Assembly (NCBI GenBank): GCA_028456385.1
Contig: JALNQF010000018.1
Coordinates: forward strand, 248,001 to 312,000
DNA from: Ophiosphaerella korrae
Taxonomy: Eukaryota > Ascomycota > Dothideomycetes > Pleosporales > Phaeosphaeriaceae
Reading direction: 5' to 3'
DNA: 64,000 nt
Part shown: piece by piece, positions 37,035-48,793 of the stretch
Layout of the letters: every line of letters starts with the position of its first letter
How positions within the stretch are numbered: position 1 is the stretch's first letter
Notes under the pieces: model-generated
Databases searched by the model: none
Told to the model about the DNA's origin: nothing
What the model saw: only the letters and a program-made list of their open reading frames with translations
Position numbers and translations under genes: made by a program

Positions 37035-37835
37035 TTATCCATGCCTAACACTAATACTATAAAACCGCACCTCACTCGGGCTCTCGCCCTGATTATAATT
37101 GCCCACCTTGAAATAACTCTTCGGACTATTCAAACTGCCCGTCCCGAAAACCTGCTCCTTGCCACCAATCGCAACACTAAGCTTGCCTCCCTGGTACTTC
37201 AACTCGTACTCAAACGTCGCGCCCACATCGACGTGGCCCACCTTTGTCATTTTCAAACTGCTCACATTAGGCACCTGGCTAACGCCAATGGTAATCGTGC
37301 CGTCGCGCGCATAGAATAGCTCGGCGACGGGCTTCTTGGAGATGCTGTCGTCGACCTTGATCTGGCCGACGACGGTGCCGTACTGGCTGTCATCGGGTTT
37401 GGGGACGGCGAGCCGGACTTTGAGCGCGTTGGTCCCGCGCTTGGGGTCCCATGAGTCGGGCTTGGATTCGCGCAGCTCGGTGCGGCAGTGTTTGCTGTTG
37501 GGGGTTGTGACGCAGGAGGAGCGGCTGGGGACCTTGGTGACAAGGGCGTTGTTGTCGAGGTAGAAGTAGTCCTTGCTTTGCCAGCCGTTGCAGCCGGCGA
37601 GCTTGGAGGACGGGATTTGGTCGACTTTGCCGGCGCTGCCTGTGGGGAGCTGTAGGGTGAAGATGCTGAGGTCGAAGAGGCCGCCGGGGGCGCAGGTGGC
37701 GCGGCTTGCGAGGAGAGATCCGTGTGGGGAGGGGATGGGTGATAGATCGGGGGTTAGGGCGGGGGTGGTGAGGGGTGCGGCGGAGGTGATGGCGAGTAGG
37801 AAGAGGGCTGAGGGGATGATGAGAGAGAGCGACAT
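37035..37835 (-). CDS. Secreted alginate_lyase2-fold polysaccharide lyase (PL7/PL20-like, 266 aa)
   Basis: An intron-less 266-residue frame. The first 20 residues (MSLSLIIPSALFLLAITSAA) form a signal peptide. The body shows the jelly-roll lyase motifs in order: RTELRE, then VVGQIKVDD, then SYFKVGNYNQGE and FYSISV near the C-terminus. These correspond to the R(S/T)ELR, QI(H/V) and YFKxGxYxQ signatures of PL7 enzymes, which cleave uronic-acid polymers by beta-elimination; fungal PL20 glucuronan lyases share the fold. The residue after QI is Lys rather than the usual His or Val, so activity or specificity may differ. It probably acts outside the cell on plant, algal or fungal polyuronides. The start ATG at 37835 is the one preceding the signal peptide. 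Confidence 0.82.
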   Translation of the reverse strand: MSLSLIIPSALFLLAITSAAPLTTPALTPDLSPIPSPHGSLLASRATCAPGGLFDLSIFTLQLPTGSAGKVDQIPSSKLAGCNGWQSKDYFYLDNNALVTKVPSRSSCVTTPNSKHCRTELRESKPDSWDPKRGTNALKVRLAVPKPDDSQYGTVVGQIKVDDSISKKPVAELFYARDGTITIGVSQVPNVSSLKMTKVGHVDVGATFEYELKYQGGKLSVAIGGKEQVFGTGSLNSPKSYFKVGNYNQGESPSEVRFYSISVRHG

Positions 37836-39312
37836 GGTGAGTTGGTGCCAATGGAATTGAGGAGTAGAAGTGTGATTTGATATTGCAATAATTCAGACAC
37901 TGATATACATCGATTTATACTTTTCCATGGACACTCGGTCTTGCAAGCTGAACATGTCAATAGAGAATGGAGCCTCATTCGGCCCCAGAATCCTTCATCT
38001 GGTGAGTAAGCGTTTTACAAGGCCGAAAATGTATAAACAGGCCGAAGAAGTAGCTGACGGTGTATAGGTATTTTTATTTTTGGCATTTGCCCATGTTGGT
38101 GATGTCGAATTCCTCTACGAGTGGTGGTGAGTAAGCGATGAGTGCAGGGCTCTTAGCAAGCGAGCACGATGCAAACTAACCACGTGCAGCAGCGATGCCG
38201 AATTGCCGCTCGAGTCGCCGTACGACGGGCTTGTGTCGGATCCATTGTCAGGATCCACAGCGAGGTTGACAACAAACAGCGTGTATCGATCCTACCAAGA
38301 GTTCACTTCGTTTTCTTCACCACGTGGGGTCTCAAGACCACCCGAACACGAACTGAAGACCTCGACCTGATCTGCACTCGAGATCTCGACCTGCGTTTCC
38401 CCTCAGTCTCGACCTCTTCCTGCATAATGGTCGGTATCCAAGCTTTTTGGTTCCTGCAGTCATCCAGTGTGCCTTGTGGCGCGGCCTTCTAGGGGACTCG
38501 GGAATGCCGTAAAGAAGCGTGCGTGGCTTTCGTCTCAGCTCCGCCCCGGTCTAGAGCATCTCTACTAGCACTAGTATTGCCTGCATGAAACTGCAACCAC
38601 CAGAAACAGTAACTGACTGGATCCCGGGTTCCAAATCGCACAGCAGCGACCCTCATGCGCAAAGCAGATTCGACGCGTGCTCATGTCATCCAGCAAAGCG
38701 GCTGATCGCCCATTGTCCCTTTTCGCCTCAGGCCCCCCTGTGACAGCGCAAGGACCCTGATCGCCTCGCGGACTTTAATCTGCACCAAACTTGCACATCT
38801 TCATTCAAGCTCCCGCTCGGCCCTTTGTGGCCTCTGAGCGCACGCTATGGCGCTGTTAAACCGCTGCCTAGCCACCTGAAGCTCACATGTATAAACGCGC
38901 CGGGGCAAGTAGCAGCACGCAATGAAGCCACACAGGCCCCGGCACACGCTCGGCTGATGCTAAGCTTTGCGCTATGGACCCGGAAAATGTGCCCACATCC
39001 CAAACAATCCACATAGGCCCCGGAGAGAGATGTCATGGGCTGAGGCACAAAACGTGCGAGGCCCCGAAAAGTCTGGTCGTTCTTGGAGTTTGGGTTCCAG
39101 CCGCTTCGTAGCGTTTTCTCGCCGTTCATTTTTCTCTTTATTGTTCGTCCAGCTTACTATTCTGCGTCTTATAATATAATATTGGCGCATTGTCCCTAGT
39201 TTAAGAGCAAGGAGATAAAGCCACTTGTATACTTGGGTGAAACATAGCGAATACGCAACATATTGACGCCAGACTTTTTGATTCAGAATCCACACATACG
39301 GTCGGCTTCACA
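37836..39312. other. Long intergenic region between lyase and surface-protein genes
   Basis: About 1.5 kb holding the divergent promoters of the lyase (minus) and the Cys-rich protein (plus). Short ORFs (for example 38169-38492) lack any family signal. The word CTCGACCT recurs three times near 38350-38420. Confidence 0.5.
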
Positions 39313-40179
39313 ATGAGGATCGCAACTCTCCTCGCGATCAGCTCAATGGCATACGGCCTGGTCTTTGATGGCCCCCTTCCCACACCCGTCACCGACCTCG
39401 TCTACGCCGCCCTCACAGGCTTCTCACCAAAACCCACAAACGGCATGCAAGACCTCCCAGAGCTCTTCCGCCGGCAACAAAAACCCTCAAATTCAGCCAT
39501 TTGCGGATATCTCGACAGCGACCCAGGTATGTCAACCCCCAATTCCCTAATTTGGCCCCCAACCATCAAGGCCCCCCCCCCCAACACCAAGCCTACCAAC
39601 ACACCCCTTCATCCCACCAGTCCCCACACCTATTAATACCAACACTAACATCCACCAGACTTCCCTCTCTCCTGCACAGCTGGCGCATCCTGCATCTACA
39701 ACACCTCGCAGAACTGGTTCGGCTGCTGCAGATCGGGCGCAAGTTCCAGCTGCGAAGTCGTAACGCGCTGCATCAACTCGGCCTCGATGTCAAAATGCCT
39801 CGACGACTCGTCCTGCGTCAACGACCCGCTGGCCATTGCGTGCACGGCCTCGTCCGCGCCCTTCTGCATCAACATGTATGCCAAGATCCCCGAGGGCACC
39901 ATGAGCCATTGGGTGTGTGGCGCGAGTGCGACGAGCGTTGGTGTTGGTGCGAGTGCGACGAGTGAGCCGCCTAAGAATACGACTGCAAGTAGGTCGAGGG
40001 GTGCGAGTGCGATTGTGCAGAATGGAGGGTTGTCGACGGGGGGTGCTGGGGGGGTTGTGCCGACGGCGACGGGGGCGGGGGTTATTGGGTCTGCGAAGGG
40101 GGGTGCGGTGGGTGTAGCGGCGGGGGCCATAGTGGGTGTTGTTGGGGGGATAGTTGGGGTTTTGGCGGTGTTGTTGTGA
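39313..40179 (+). CDS. Cys-rich, probably GPI-anchored secreted protein (244 aa)
   Basis: Exons 39313-39526 and 39659-40179 are joined across a 132-bp intron (GTATGT, ACTAACA branch, CCACCAG). The N-terminus MRIATLLAISSMAYGLVF is a signal peptide. A KEX2-like site (RRQQK) follows at about residue 55. The central region carries about a dozen Cys, including WFGCCRSG and an even spread through SKCLDDSSCVNDPLAIAC. A Ser/Thr/Gly-rich linker follows, and the chain ends in an uncharged hydrophobic tail (GGIVGVLAVLL) with no cytoplasmic residues, as in GPI-anchor signals. I recognise the layout, not a named family. A cell-surface or host/environment interaction role is possible but unproven. Confidence 0.75.
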
Positions 40180-40397
40180 GGAGAATGGATTTGAGAGTGG
40201 AATTTGCATTTGCATTCGCGTAGCATTGCGGTCGAGTCGATACCCATTCTGTCTACTATAGAAAAGCCAGTTTAATTTACCATAGACTAATACGTCACTA
40301 TCCATCACGCCTTGCTATGCCATGCCAGCTAGACCTTATGGGATACTGTACTTACCTTTCCCGACTTTCACCATCACAACCTTCAAACCTCACAACC

Positions 40398-41416
40398 TCA
40401 CAACCTCTCCCCCCTATGAATCCCAAACTTACTCAACCTCACCCTCGGCACCACCCCAATAACCACCAACACACCCGCCACAATCACAGCCCAATGCTGC
40501 AAATGCGCCACATTCAAACTATACGTCGTCCAACTCGCCGCCGAAACTACCGCCAGCCCCACCGCAATAATCCCATAGCCCGCCGCCCGATGATACTTAT
40601 ACACAGCCTTGGCGCGCTCCACGCCGCCAAACACCTGCGGCACGTAGTACTGCGAGAAGCCCACGAGCGCCTGCACGTAGATCAGTACGTAAAACAGCAG
40701 ACCGAGACGGGCATGCGCGGATTCGAAATGCTCGTGGCCCGGCCCGGCCTTATTGAGCTCGATAATGATGAGCCCAGCCGTCAGCGCCGTTGCGCCCAGC
40801 GCGTGCAGAACGAAATGCGCGATTGTGCCCGCGCGTTTCTGTGCAGCAGTGTGCGTGGGCTGCAGGATGAGGGTAGCTTGGAGGGCGAGGAGGAGGCCCG
40901 CCTAGTTTAATAACAACACATCAGTCCAAACCGCAGCGATGCATCTCGCCGCCAGAACGTACCGAGTTGAGCAGCTAGAATCCGTCAGCAAAACTAAGAT
41001 CTTGGCGTTATATATATATATATATGTATGTATATCATATGGACACAACGTACGGGATGCGCCGAAAAGAAAATCAAGTCTTGCGATAGAATGGTGCCCC
41101 ACACGATGCCGGCAAGAATCCAGATGCCGGCTTGGGCCAGCGGCGCTGTACCTACTCACATTAGCGGCCCTTTCCCCATTCATCGCCCTCCGTTCTACGC
41201 CTACATACCGAGCCATAAATTGTAATACAGCGGCGCGCCTGATTCCTGACTTGCGTCGCCGCGGTCCCCTAGGAGAGGCTCTTCCTCGCTGAGCACGCGA
41301 GCAGGAATACCGTTTGCAGATGCCATTGTCGATGAGGAAGGAGAAGAAGGAAAAGAAGAAGGAGGAGAAGAAGAAGGAGAAGAAGGAACGGGGTGGGGAA
41401 GAGGGATGTCGGACAT
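40398..41416 (-). CDS. Cytochrome b561/ferric-reductase-like membrane protein (273 aa), with a 12-nt microexon
   Basis: Minus-strand exons are 41416-41209, 41151-41054, 40974-40963 and 40901-40398. The third is only 12 nt (Leu-Leu-Asn-Ser), flanked by a TCTAG acceptor and a GTACGT donor; both its junctions are phase 0. The joined protein (273 aa) has a Ser/Pro-rich N-terminus, then about six membrane helices. Conserved His sit in typical b561 places: IAHFVLHALG, ESAHARLGLLFYV, YKYHRAAGYGI and VAHLQHW. The family binds two haems and moves electrons across a membrane to ferric iron or similar acceptors. No DOMON domain is attached. A (TA)n tract lies in the intron at 41010-41027. Confidence 0.82.
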
Positions 41417-41842
41417 CGAGGACGCTGTGTTTACCGGTCATCGACTTATGACGACATTACAACGGGCGGCCAATCAGACGGGCTTCGGTGTATGAGGAGA
41501 CAGGGATATGGGCCGGGGGTGGAGCACGACATAGCGTGGAGACGGACATCATGGAAGTGCAAGCATTTAGACCCGACTGAATCCTCGTCGACTAACTTGC
41601 TATCGTACATTGCGTTTGGGGCCATCGTAATGCATGAATGTGCGAAAAACGCTGCTGTTGCGCCGTCAAATGCCATGGCCCCCCCATACGCATCCAAATA
41701 AAGGCACATCAGGCTCGCGGGGAATTGCCTTCCTGCACCAAACCTCACCATTCCATATCGTACCAGCACATCGAAATCAAAGCGCCATTCGCTAATGCAC
41801 CAAACCCAAAAATTATTGCATAGCTTGGAAAACCCCTCCGCC
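41417..41842. other. Gap between b561-like gene start and histidine kinase end
   Basis: This 426-bp gap serves as promoter of the b561-like gene (minus strand, read leftwards) and 3' flank of the upstream histidine kinase gene. No gene is seen. Confidence 0.5.
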
Positions 41843-44800
41843 CTATTTATTTGCCTTCATGAGATCCGGCAAGCGCAATGGATCGCTCGGATCCAGAAAC
41901 TTGGTCATAACCATTGACAGCTGCTTGAATTCCACGGGCTTGGTGACGTACGAATTGAAGCCTGCCTCCGCGCACTTGGCATACACGTCACCGAGGACGT
42001 TGGCGGATAGCGCGATGATGGGGTGGCGGCGATATCCGTGCTTCTTTTCCCAACGCCGGATGTCCTTGCAAGCTTGGTAGCCGTCTTTGTTGGGCATGTG
42101 GAGGTCGCACTGACAATTGTTAGCATTACGGAGAATCACGGGGAAGTGGGGGGACATACGAGGATGATGGAGTAGTAGCCTGGTGGTTTGGAGAAGACGG
42201 TGTCGGTGCATTGGACGCCGTCCATGACTGTCTCGGTCTCGACGTCAATTTTGGCGAGATATTTTAGAAGCACCTGTTGTGCATTAGTACGGCGCATCTT
42301 CATTGTCGGTAAATACCATACCGTCTGATTGATCTTGTTATCCTCCACAAGCAACACCCTAAGCCCCTTCCCCCCAACCCTCCGTTTCAGCTCCTCAAAC
42401 ACCAGCTTCTGGCTTACAACCACCTGCTGTGCCGAGTCCTGGTTGCGATCCGTACTCGATTCGCGTTCCTTTTGGGGATCGAAAATCACCGCGAATTTAG
42501 AGGGTTTCAGGGGTCGATAGATGAACTGCAACCGTCGGTCAATGTAAAGTTGTTCATAATCGTATGCGGGTGCTTCTTTGATGAGTTCCTTTTTCTGAGA
42601 TGGGTCAGACACCACTACGATGGAGGTATTGCCATATGTCGTGGAGCTGAGTATCTGGTCCATGATGGCATGCACTTCGGCAGTGTCGTGCAGGACAAGC
42701 ACGACATGCGTAAAGAGCATAGGATGATGGCCACCAATCATCTTCTGCGCTTCGATGATGTTGCTCTGGCCTGTGATCTGATGCGGAATGCCCTGAGGAA
42801 GCGTATTCTTGATGTGCCGAATCGTCGCCTCCTTGCTATGAATCAACGGGCAAATAACTAATATAGAGTACATAGGTGGCTGCAAAGCGCTACCAAGCGG
42901 TGAAAGGCTTTGGTGCGGATCAGGTGGATGGATCGTTGCAGATGACGCAGCAGAATCAGCAGAGCTGTCTCGATCATTACTACGTTTTGTAGGAAGTGCA
43001 AGATTCATGTCCGTATCCGAGACAAGACTCGTCTCTCGCAGGAACGACGACGCAGACGATCGTTCAGACCGCAAACTAGACTTCCCAGTTAACGCGGAAC
43101 TCGTGAGAGAATGATCAGAGCTGCCAGACGAAAGCGACGGCGAGATATGCGAGTGCTCTGAAGCTGACAAGCTCAAAGTCGGGCTCCTGACGGTTTCACT
43201 TCGCTCAGACGACACACTCGAAACGCGCTTGAGCTGTGCATTTGCAGCAACTTGTGGATGCACAATTCTCTGCGATAATGTAGGATGCAAAGCCTGTGGC
43301 GTCAGTGGTGGACCAACAGTAGTCGGCTCCATAGCAGGTGTTCCCGGCGCCGATGCTTGAGGAGGCGGGTGATCTTCCGCTGTAGGAAGACCAAACTTGA
43401 TCGTAAAGTAGAATGTGGAGCCCTTATTCGGCACACTCCGGGCGTCCATTTTCCCTCCATGCAGCTCAACGAACTGCATCGATATCGCCAACCCGAGACC
43501 CGTGCCACCATGCTGTCGTGTACTGCTAGCGTCAATCTGGCTGAATCGCTTGAAGAGGTGCTTCGCTTCTTGTCCATTGAAGCCTCGCCCCGTGTCAATC
43601 ACTTCGAATCGAACCACTGTCTCGTTGTCCTCCAGAGGCCCAGAGCGCTCCGGTGGCTGCACCTTGCAACGCACGAATATTTCGCCTTTAGACGTAAACT
43701 TGATAGCGTTGCCAACAACATTGAGAAGAACCTGTCGTATACGGAATTTATCGCCTTTCACCATGGACGGAACACCTTCATCCACAAGGTAATTCAGCTC
43801 AAGTCCTTTCTGAATCGCAAGACCCATGCTCAAGTCATTCACCTCCTCCAGTAGCGAAGGTATATGCATCCATTCCATGGATAGCTTGATCATGCCGGCT
43901 TCAACCTTAGACAAGTCGAGAATGTCATTGATGAGATTGAGCAAGCTGTCCGTGCTCGATTTGATAATATTGACGTGCTCCAACTGCTCGGCATTCAAAA
44001 CGCTGTCTAAGAGGAAATTGACCATGCCCGAGATGCCATTCAGCGGCGTCCTGATCTCGTGTGACATGTTGCTCAGGAACTTGGATTTGGCATCCATCGT
44101 TTCCTTTAGCGTCTGCTCTAGGAGTTTGTGATCATTGATGTCCGTCGCAGTACCGTACCACGTTTCTTCATTGCTGTCTTCGCGGAGCGCCTTCTCGAGT
44201 AGTATGCGCACAAGATGCCACCTGTAATCGCCGTCTTTGTTGCGGAGCCTGACTTCAGTAGAGTAGGAGGAACGACCATGCGCATCCTTGGTAACTCGGA
44301 GAATCCCAGTGCTTGCTAGCTTGGACAACTTGGCCTGGGGGAGATCCATCCTGTCCGGTGATAAACCCCCTGGACTTGTTACCGTTCTCCCAGCCTCCGA
44401 CGAGCTATCAGATGCTGATGACGATGGCTGCTGACCCTCATCTGCGGGCAACGTGGTCGGCACATTCGTAACACCATCCTCATTAAGTTCTGGAATCCTA
44501 CACTTGACAATATCATCCGGATGAACATGTTCCAAAAAACCATTAGCAAGCGCCTGTGTCTCGGACTGACCCGAAAAGGTAATCCACTGGGAATTGCAAA
44601 ATGTCAGTCCTCGCTTATTCGACACCACGAAGACGATCTGAGGACTGGAATTTGCCAGCGCCCTATATTTGGCTTCCGATGCAGCCGTTTCCTGCTGTTT
44701 GGCAGAATTGAGTTCCGCAAGATGCTGCTCATGGAAATCCATATTTGTCCCGATCCAGTGGACAATCTGTTGGCGCTTGTTTTTCAGTGGCGCCACTCGT

Positions 44801-47800
44801 ACATAAAACCATCTGTAGCATTTATCGAACCGTTGCAGACGAACTTTCTGCTGGAGTTGCTGCCCAGTACGCAAGGACTTGTTCCATTGTTCCACATACG
44901 ATTTCCGATCTTCTGAGTGAATGGCCTCCCATGGATCCTGCAACACCTGGCGACTATCTTGGCCACGATAAATGAGAAACTTGGAATTCACCCATGTGAT
45001 TGCACCAGTGCTTGGTGCTGCAGTAAAAATCTGTACAGGGAGTGAGTCGATAATTGTGCGCAAGAGACTCTCAGATGGGGGCGGCATTTCCAGCGTTTCG
45101 GTAATGGATCCTCTCCTCCCGTGACCAGGCGTAGGCGGAGCACGACCCCCGGGTGTCGTTGCCGCTGGTAGCGATTGAAAAGACGAGGTAAAGTCAGCTC
45201 CGTACGAATGTAAAAGTGAATGGCCACGACTAGACATGCCCTGCGATTGGCCTCGGCGCGTGCTCAGTGGCTCTTCTTTGGCTGTTGATTCGCTACGAGG
45301 AGTCCCTTCACCTTCATTGTTTTCTGCGACTAGATTCACACTGACTCGTTTGCTTTGCCGTTTCTCCAATCTCCGAATAGGTTGATCCTGGCTGACAGTA
45401 GATGGTTGTGCCACACGAGCTGTCTTCTTCTTCGCGTCGAAATACCCTTCCACGGCCTCGCTTCTGGTGAGATGGCCAGGCGTACCGGTCGCAGAGAATT
45501 TATTCGAGAAGCCTAGAGACCCAGCATCCCAGCCAGGAGTACTGGTAATTGACCCACCTGGACTGTGTCGTGACCGTCCAGAGTAATCAGAAGGACTAGT
45601 AACACTACCAGCAGCCGAAGCCGACGTGGTGTCAATGTCGAAATGTGTCAAGTCATCAAGGCTCCCCTGTTCTGCGCCTAGGGAAAAGCTACCATTGGTA
45701 CTGGCTGCGATCCGACGCTGTCTTATCGACGTCAACTGTATCTGGGCATTAGTGAACTGCCATGCGTTGGAAAATGACGTCGCGAGGTGAGGTCCCAGAT
45801 GCTTCAAAGAATTAGTGAGATTGCGAGGGTACGGCACAATAGACGACAATATCGAGAGAATCGCAATTGGCGCTTTGCGGAGAAAATCCTGCGACGTCGG
45901 CGTGCTGCTGTGTGTTGACTGTTCGGACGGTCTTCGTGACAGTGATGGTTTTTGTGATGGCGTAGCCGCGTCGGCTGCATGCATGGTTTGCGATAAGGTG
46001 AGATGAACAAGCGGAATATGTGTGACTGTGCTGGCTTTGTCAACACCGATTGCTTCTACCAACCCATATTGCGTATAGTCTTGCGGTGAGTGCGCTGGAT
46101 TGAACGTTTCCTCATCGACTCCCGAGGCGGAAAAGAACGGATTCGAGTCTGGGTCATTTTGTATAGCGGGCGATGGAGCAGGTGATTGCGCCCACGGCGA
46201 ACTCGGATATTGCTCATACTCCTCGTACTGAGAGCGTAATCGAACATCTCCTGTCGAGAGGCTACTATGGGTACGGCTTGTCCCAGGATGGCGTTCCTGG
46301 CCAATAGCAGCGTCTTGTGCTGTCGATGGCTTCTGCTGTTCCTTCTTACTGCTATCAGCAATGTCCTCACTCGAATTAAATACGGATATCGAATAATCTC
46401 GCGTCAGTGTCACCAAGCGCCCTTTCTCGAGTACTCTATTGATACCGGTGTTGTCGATCAAAGCGTCTGGCTCATGGTCGAGCGCACGAAGAACGTTAAA
46501 CACAGCAAGTGGCGACACTGTTGGCTCGCCACCTATACTCGAAAAATCAGGGTCACTAAAGGTCGATTCGCGATTGGGGAAGGTCCTGGGAAACGGATTT
46601 GAAGTGCCGTCGAAACTCGCCTGCGATACTTGTCTCAGCGGATGGTCTGGTTTGATAGCGCTTTGGGCAACATGGCTGGCTGCTCTTGATGGGCCCCTAG
46701 GCCGAACAAGTGGCGACGGCGTCGGGCTTTCAGCATAGATGTCTTGCTTCTGGCGTTCGTAGCCAGCAAAAGAATGGCGTGAGAAGAGTTTGGGCCTTTT
46801 GTCTGATGGCCGCGAGATGGATGGTGGGTCTGTTGCTTCTGTGAGTGGGTGGCTCTGTTGGCTTTTGGCGTCTTGATAGGTCGCTGCACGAGGGCTGCCG
46901 TCGTCAACGGTAGCAACAAATGTGGCCTTCTGGCCCCAGGGCACATTTTCAACATCAGATGCATCTGCAGGCACGGCCAACGTGGCTCGTTCCACGCCGT
47001 AATGGTCACGCATAATAGCAGTCACGGTGGTCCACCATGCAGCGAGCCCTGGCTCTGCGCCCAGACGCAGAACTAAGTCATACAGACTCGGGCTAGGAAA
47101 ACGGGGATCCTCGCCTTCGTTGAGTACATGAGCCCTCCCAGGCGCGAAAGGCGTAGTGGATGCGGCAGGCGTACTAGTCTCTGAGGTGATCCTCTCCGAA
47201 GACGCCATGTACTCCCTCGAATAGATGGCAGACACGGTAGGCGACAGACTGGTAAAAGGCTGGTGAAATGATGACGCCCATCTCGGCGTGCCTGAAACAG
47301 TGGGGAAGGGGTAGGATGGCGTCTTGAGCGGATAGTGGCCCGCCGGTGTCGGTGCCACGCTTCCACGGATGGTGCGAGCCGACTCGGTAGACTCCGTTGA
47401 GGCCGTGGGCAGAGGGCTTGGGCTATTGAAGGCTCCTTCTAGCGTGGGCGACATGGCGGCCAAGGGTTCTTCCTTGATTGGCGAGACTCGTCGAGCATTG
47501 AGGCCAGCGCCGGTCAGGGTGTTCTGCAGAGTGCGCATGCGTGCTCGCTGTTGTTTTTGCAGCACCTGCAGCTGGAGGGCTCGCAGTCGCTCGATTTCCA
47601 GCTCGTCTGGCGAAGTCTTTCCTTGGGGCGCGCCGCCCGGGGCGTCTTTTTCTGCAATGTCGTGGCCCTGGCCGCCATGGTAGGCGGGTTCGCTGTCGCT
47701 CACATCGGTCGTGTCCGTGGCAGAAGTCTCGTCGTCCTGGTCAGTGGCCGGCTCCGGGTCAGGCAGCGAGTCCAGCGAGGCCTGGGACGAGGATAGGGTG

Positions 47801-47895
47801 CTGTTCGCCGAGACTCGCTGCAGCGGCGGTCGGGCCGAGGTGGTGTCGATTATGGCCCTCGAGGTGCTCGATGAGGGTTGTGGTGTCAGTGTCAT
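41843..47895 (-). CDS. Hybrid histidine kinase with GAF-like, two PAS, HisKA, HATPase and receiver domains (1,984 aa)
   Basis: Minus-strand exons are 47895-42322, 42273-42160 and 42109-41843. The 48-bp intron (GTATGG, TACTAAT, ACAACAG) is stop-free and divisible by three; the last intron is 50 bp. In order: a disordered N-terminus; a GAF-like region split by low-complexity inserts (from about residue 275); PAS 1 near 950; PAS 2 near 1080; HisKA with the phospho-accepting His of SNMSHEIRTPLNG at about 1279; HATPase with NVVGNAIKF, DTGRGF and GGTGLGLAI (about 1390-1470); and a receiver with VLLVEDNKINQT, phospho-Asp in ILCDLHMP (residue 1898) and Lys in YVTKP. All catalytic residues are present. 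It should autophosphorylate on the His and pass phosphate via its receiver to an HPt protein (Ypd1) in a stress or light/redox-sensing phosphorelay. The HHK group is not assigned. Confidence 0.93.
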
Positions 47896-48793
47896 TTCTG
47901 CATAGTATCAACTGGCTCCGCGTCGAGAAGCATGCGTTGGCCTGGGGCGAGCAGAGGGTTGGGGGCGCAGATGGGATATGACGTAGGGGCAACTAAAAGG
48001 GACGAGCACAGTGCGACGGTCGCAATACTGAGAACGAGGCTGTCGCACCGCACCACAACGCCAGCGGCTGCACTGTCACGGTGAAGGAAGCTGAGGCTGT
48101 CGAAACGAACAGCCGCTCTGGGCTAGAGGGGTGGCAGGTTCCAGCGCGGGATTCCAAGCGCACATGGATGCACTTGCACCGCTCCAAAATGCAGACGCAG
48201 CGGACCGCTTCAATTTCTTCAACCGGTCAGGCCCCTTCGCCGTGGCAATGACGTCGTCTGCCCTGGTAATCCAAGCTGAGCCAACCACCACAACCCGCTC
48301 CGAACAACATGTTCATGGCACACGTTTCAACGCGCCATGCCCATGCGCTTGACACGCATTCTGCCGCCCGCACCAGCACCGTGAGGCCGTAGCGCTTCTA
48401 TTGTCGCCTCGCCATTGGCTGGCTTATCTTTGCCATATGCTCCTAATGCAGTTAGCTACGGAGCCTCGCGAATGCCCCGTCTGCACATCATCGCGATCGA
48501 TTACCACGCGCAATCATTGTTCTACGAATCTGGTAATTCCTGCCACACAAATCGTTTGCGGCAAAAGGCCGAGATTACGCCACAATGGTAATGAGTCCAT
48601 CATAAGAGCAGAGCACTAGTCTACTCATAATACACACTATCAGCATCCTAGTCTTGAATACGAACTACCCAGCACTATTATCTACAAATCCGCTAAACTA
48701 CGTACAGCAACGCTAATCGTCAATATCACTCTTTCCAACATTTCGCTGAATTACTACAACACGCCCATTTCTCTCTCCCCCCATCTCCAAGGC
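47896..48793. other. Promoter region of the histidine kinase gene and 3' flank of SYP1
   Basis: About 900 bp without a supported gene. A CCAAT box in the minus orientation (ATTGG at 48414) lies about 520 bp upstream of the histidine kinase start. Short GC-rich ORFs here overlap the 5' UTR and show no family signal. Confidence 0.5.

Noticed and set aside
38169..38492. 107-codon ORF upstream of the surface-protein gene
   Set aside because: It lies in a promoter-size gap, is rich in short repeats (CTCGACCT), and has no domain or signal peptide.
38620..38660. tRNA B-box-like string near GGGTTCCAAATC
   Set aside because: It does not match the B-box consensus well, and no matching A box or cloverleaf could be drawn.
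39560..39595. Poly-C/CCCCAACACC stretch as a separate feature
   Set aside because: It lies in the intron of the Cys-rich gene and is low-complexity only.
41008..41036. (TA)n and ATGT run as a functional repeat
   Set aside because: It is a simple dinucleotide tract inside an intron of the b561-like gene; nothing more is implied.
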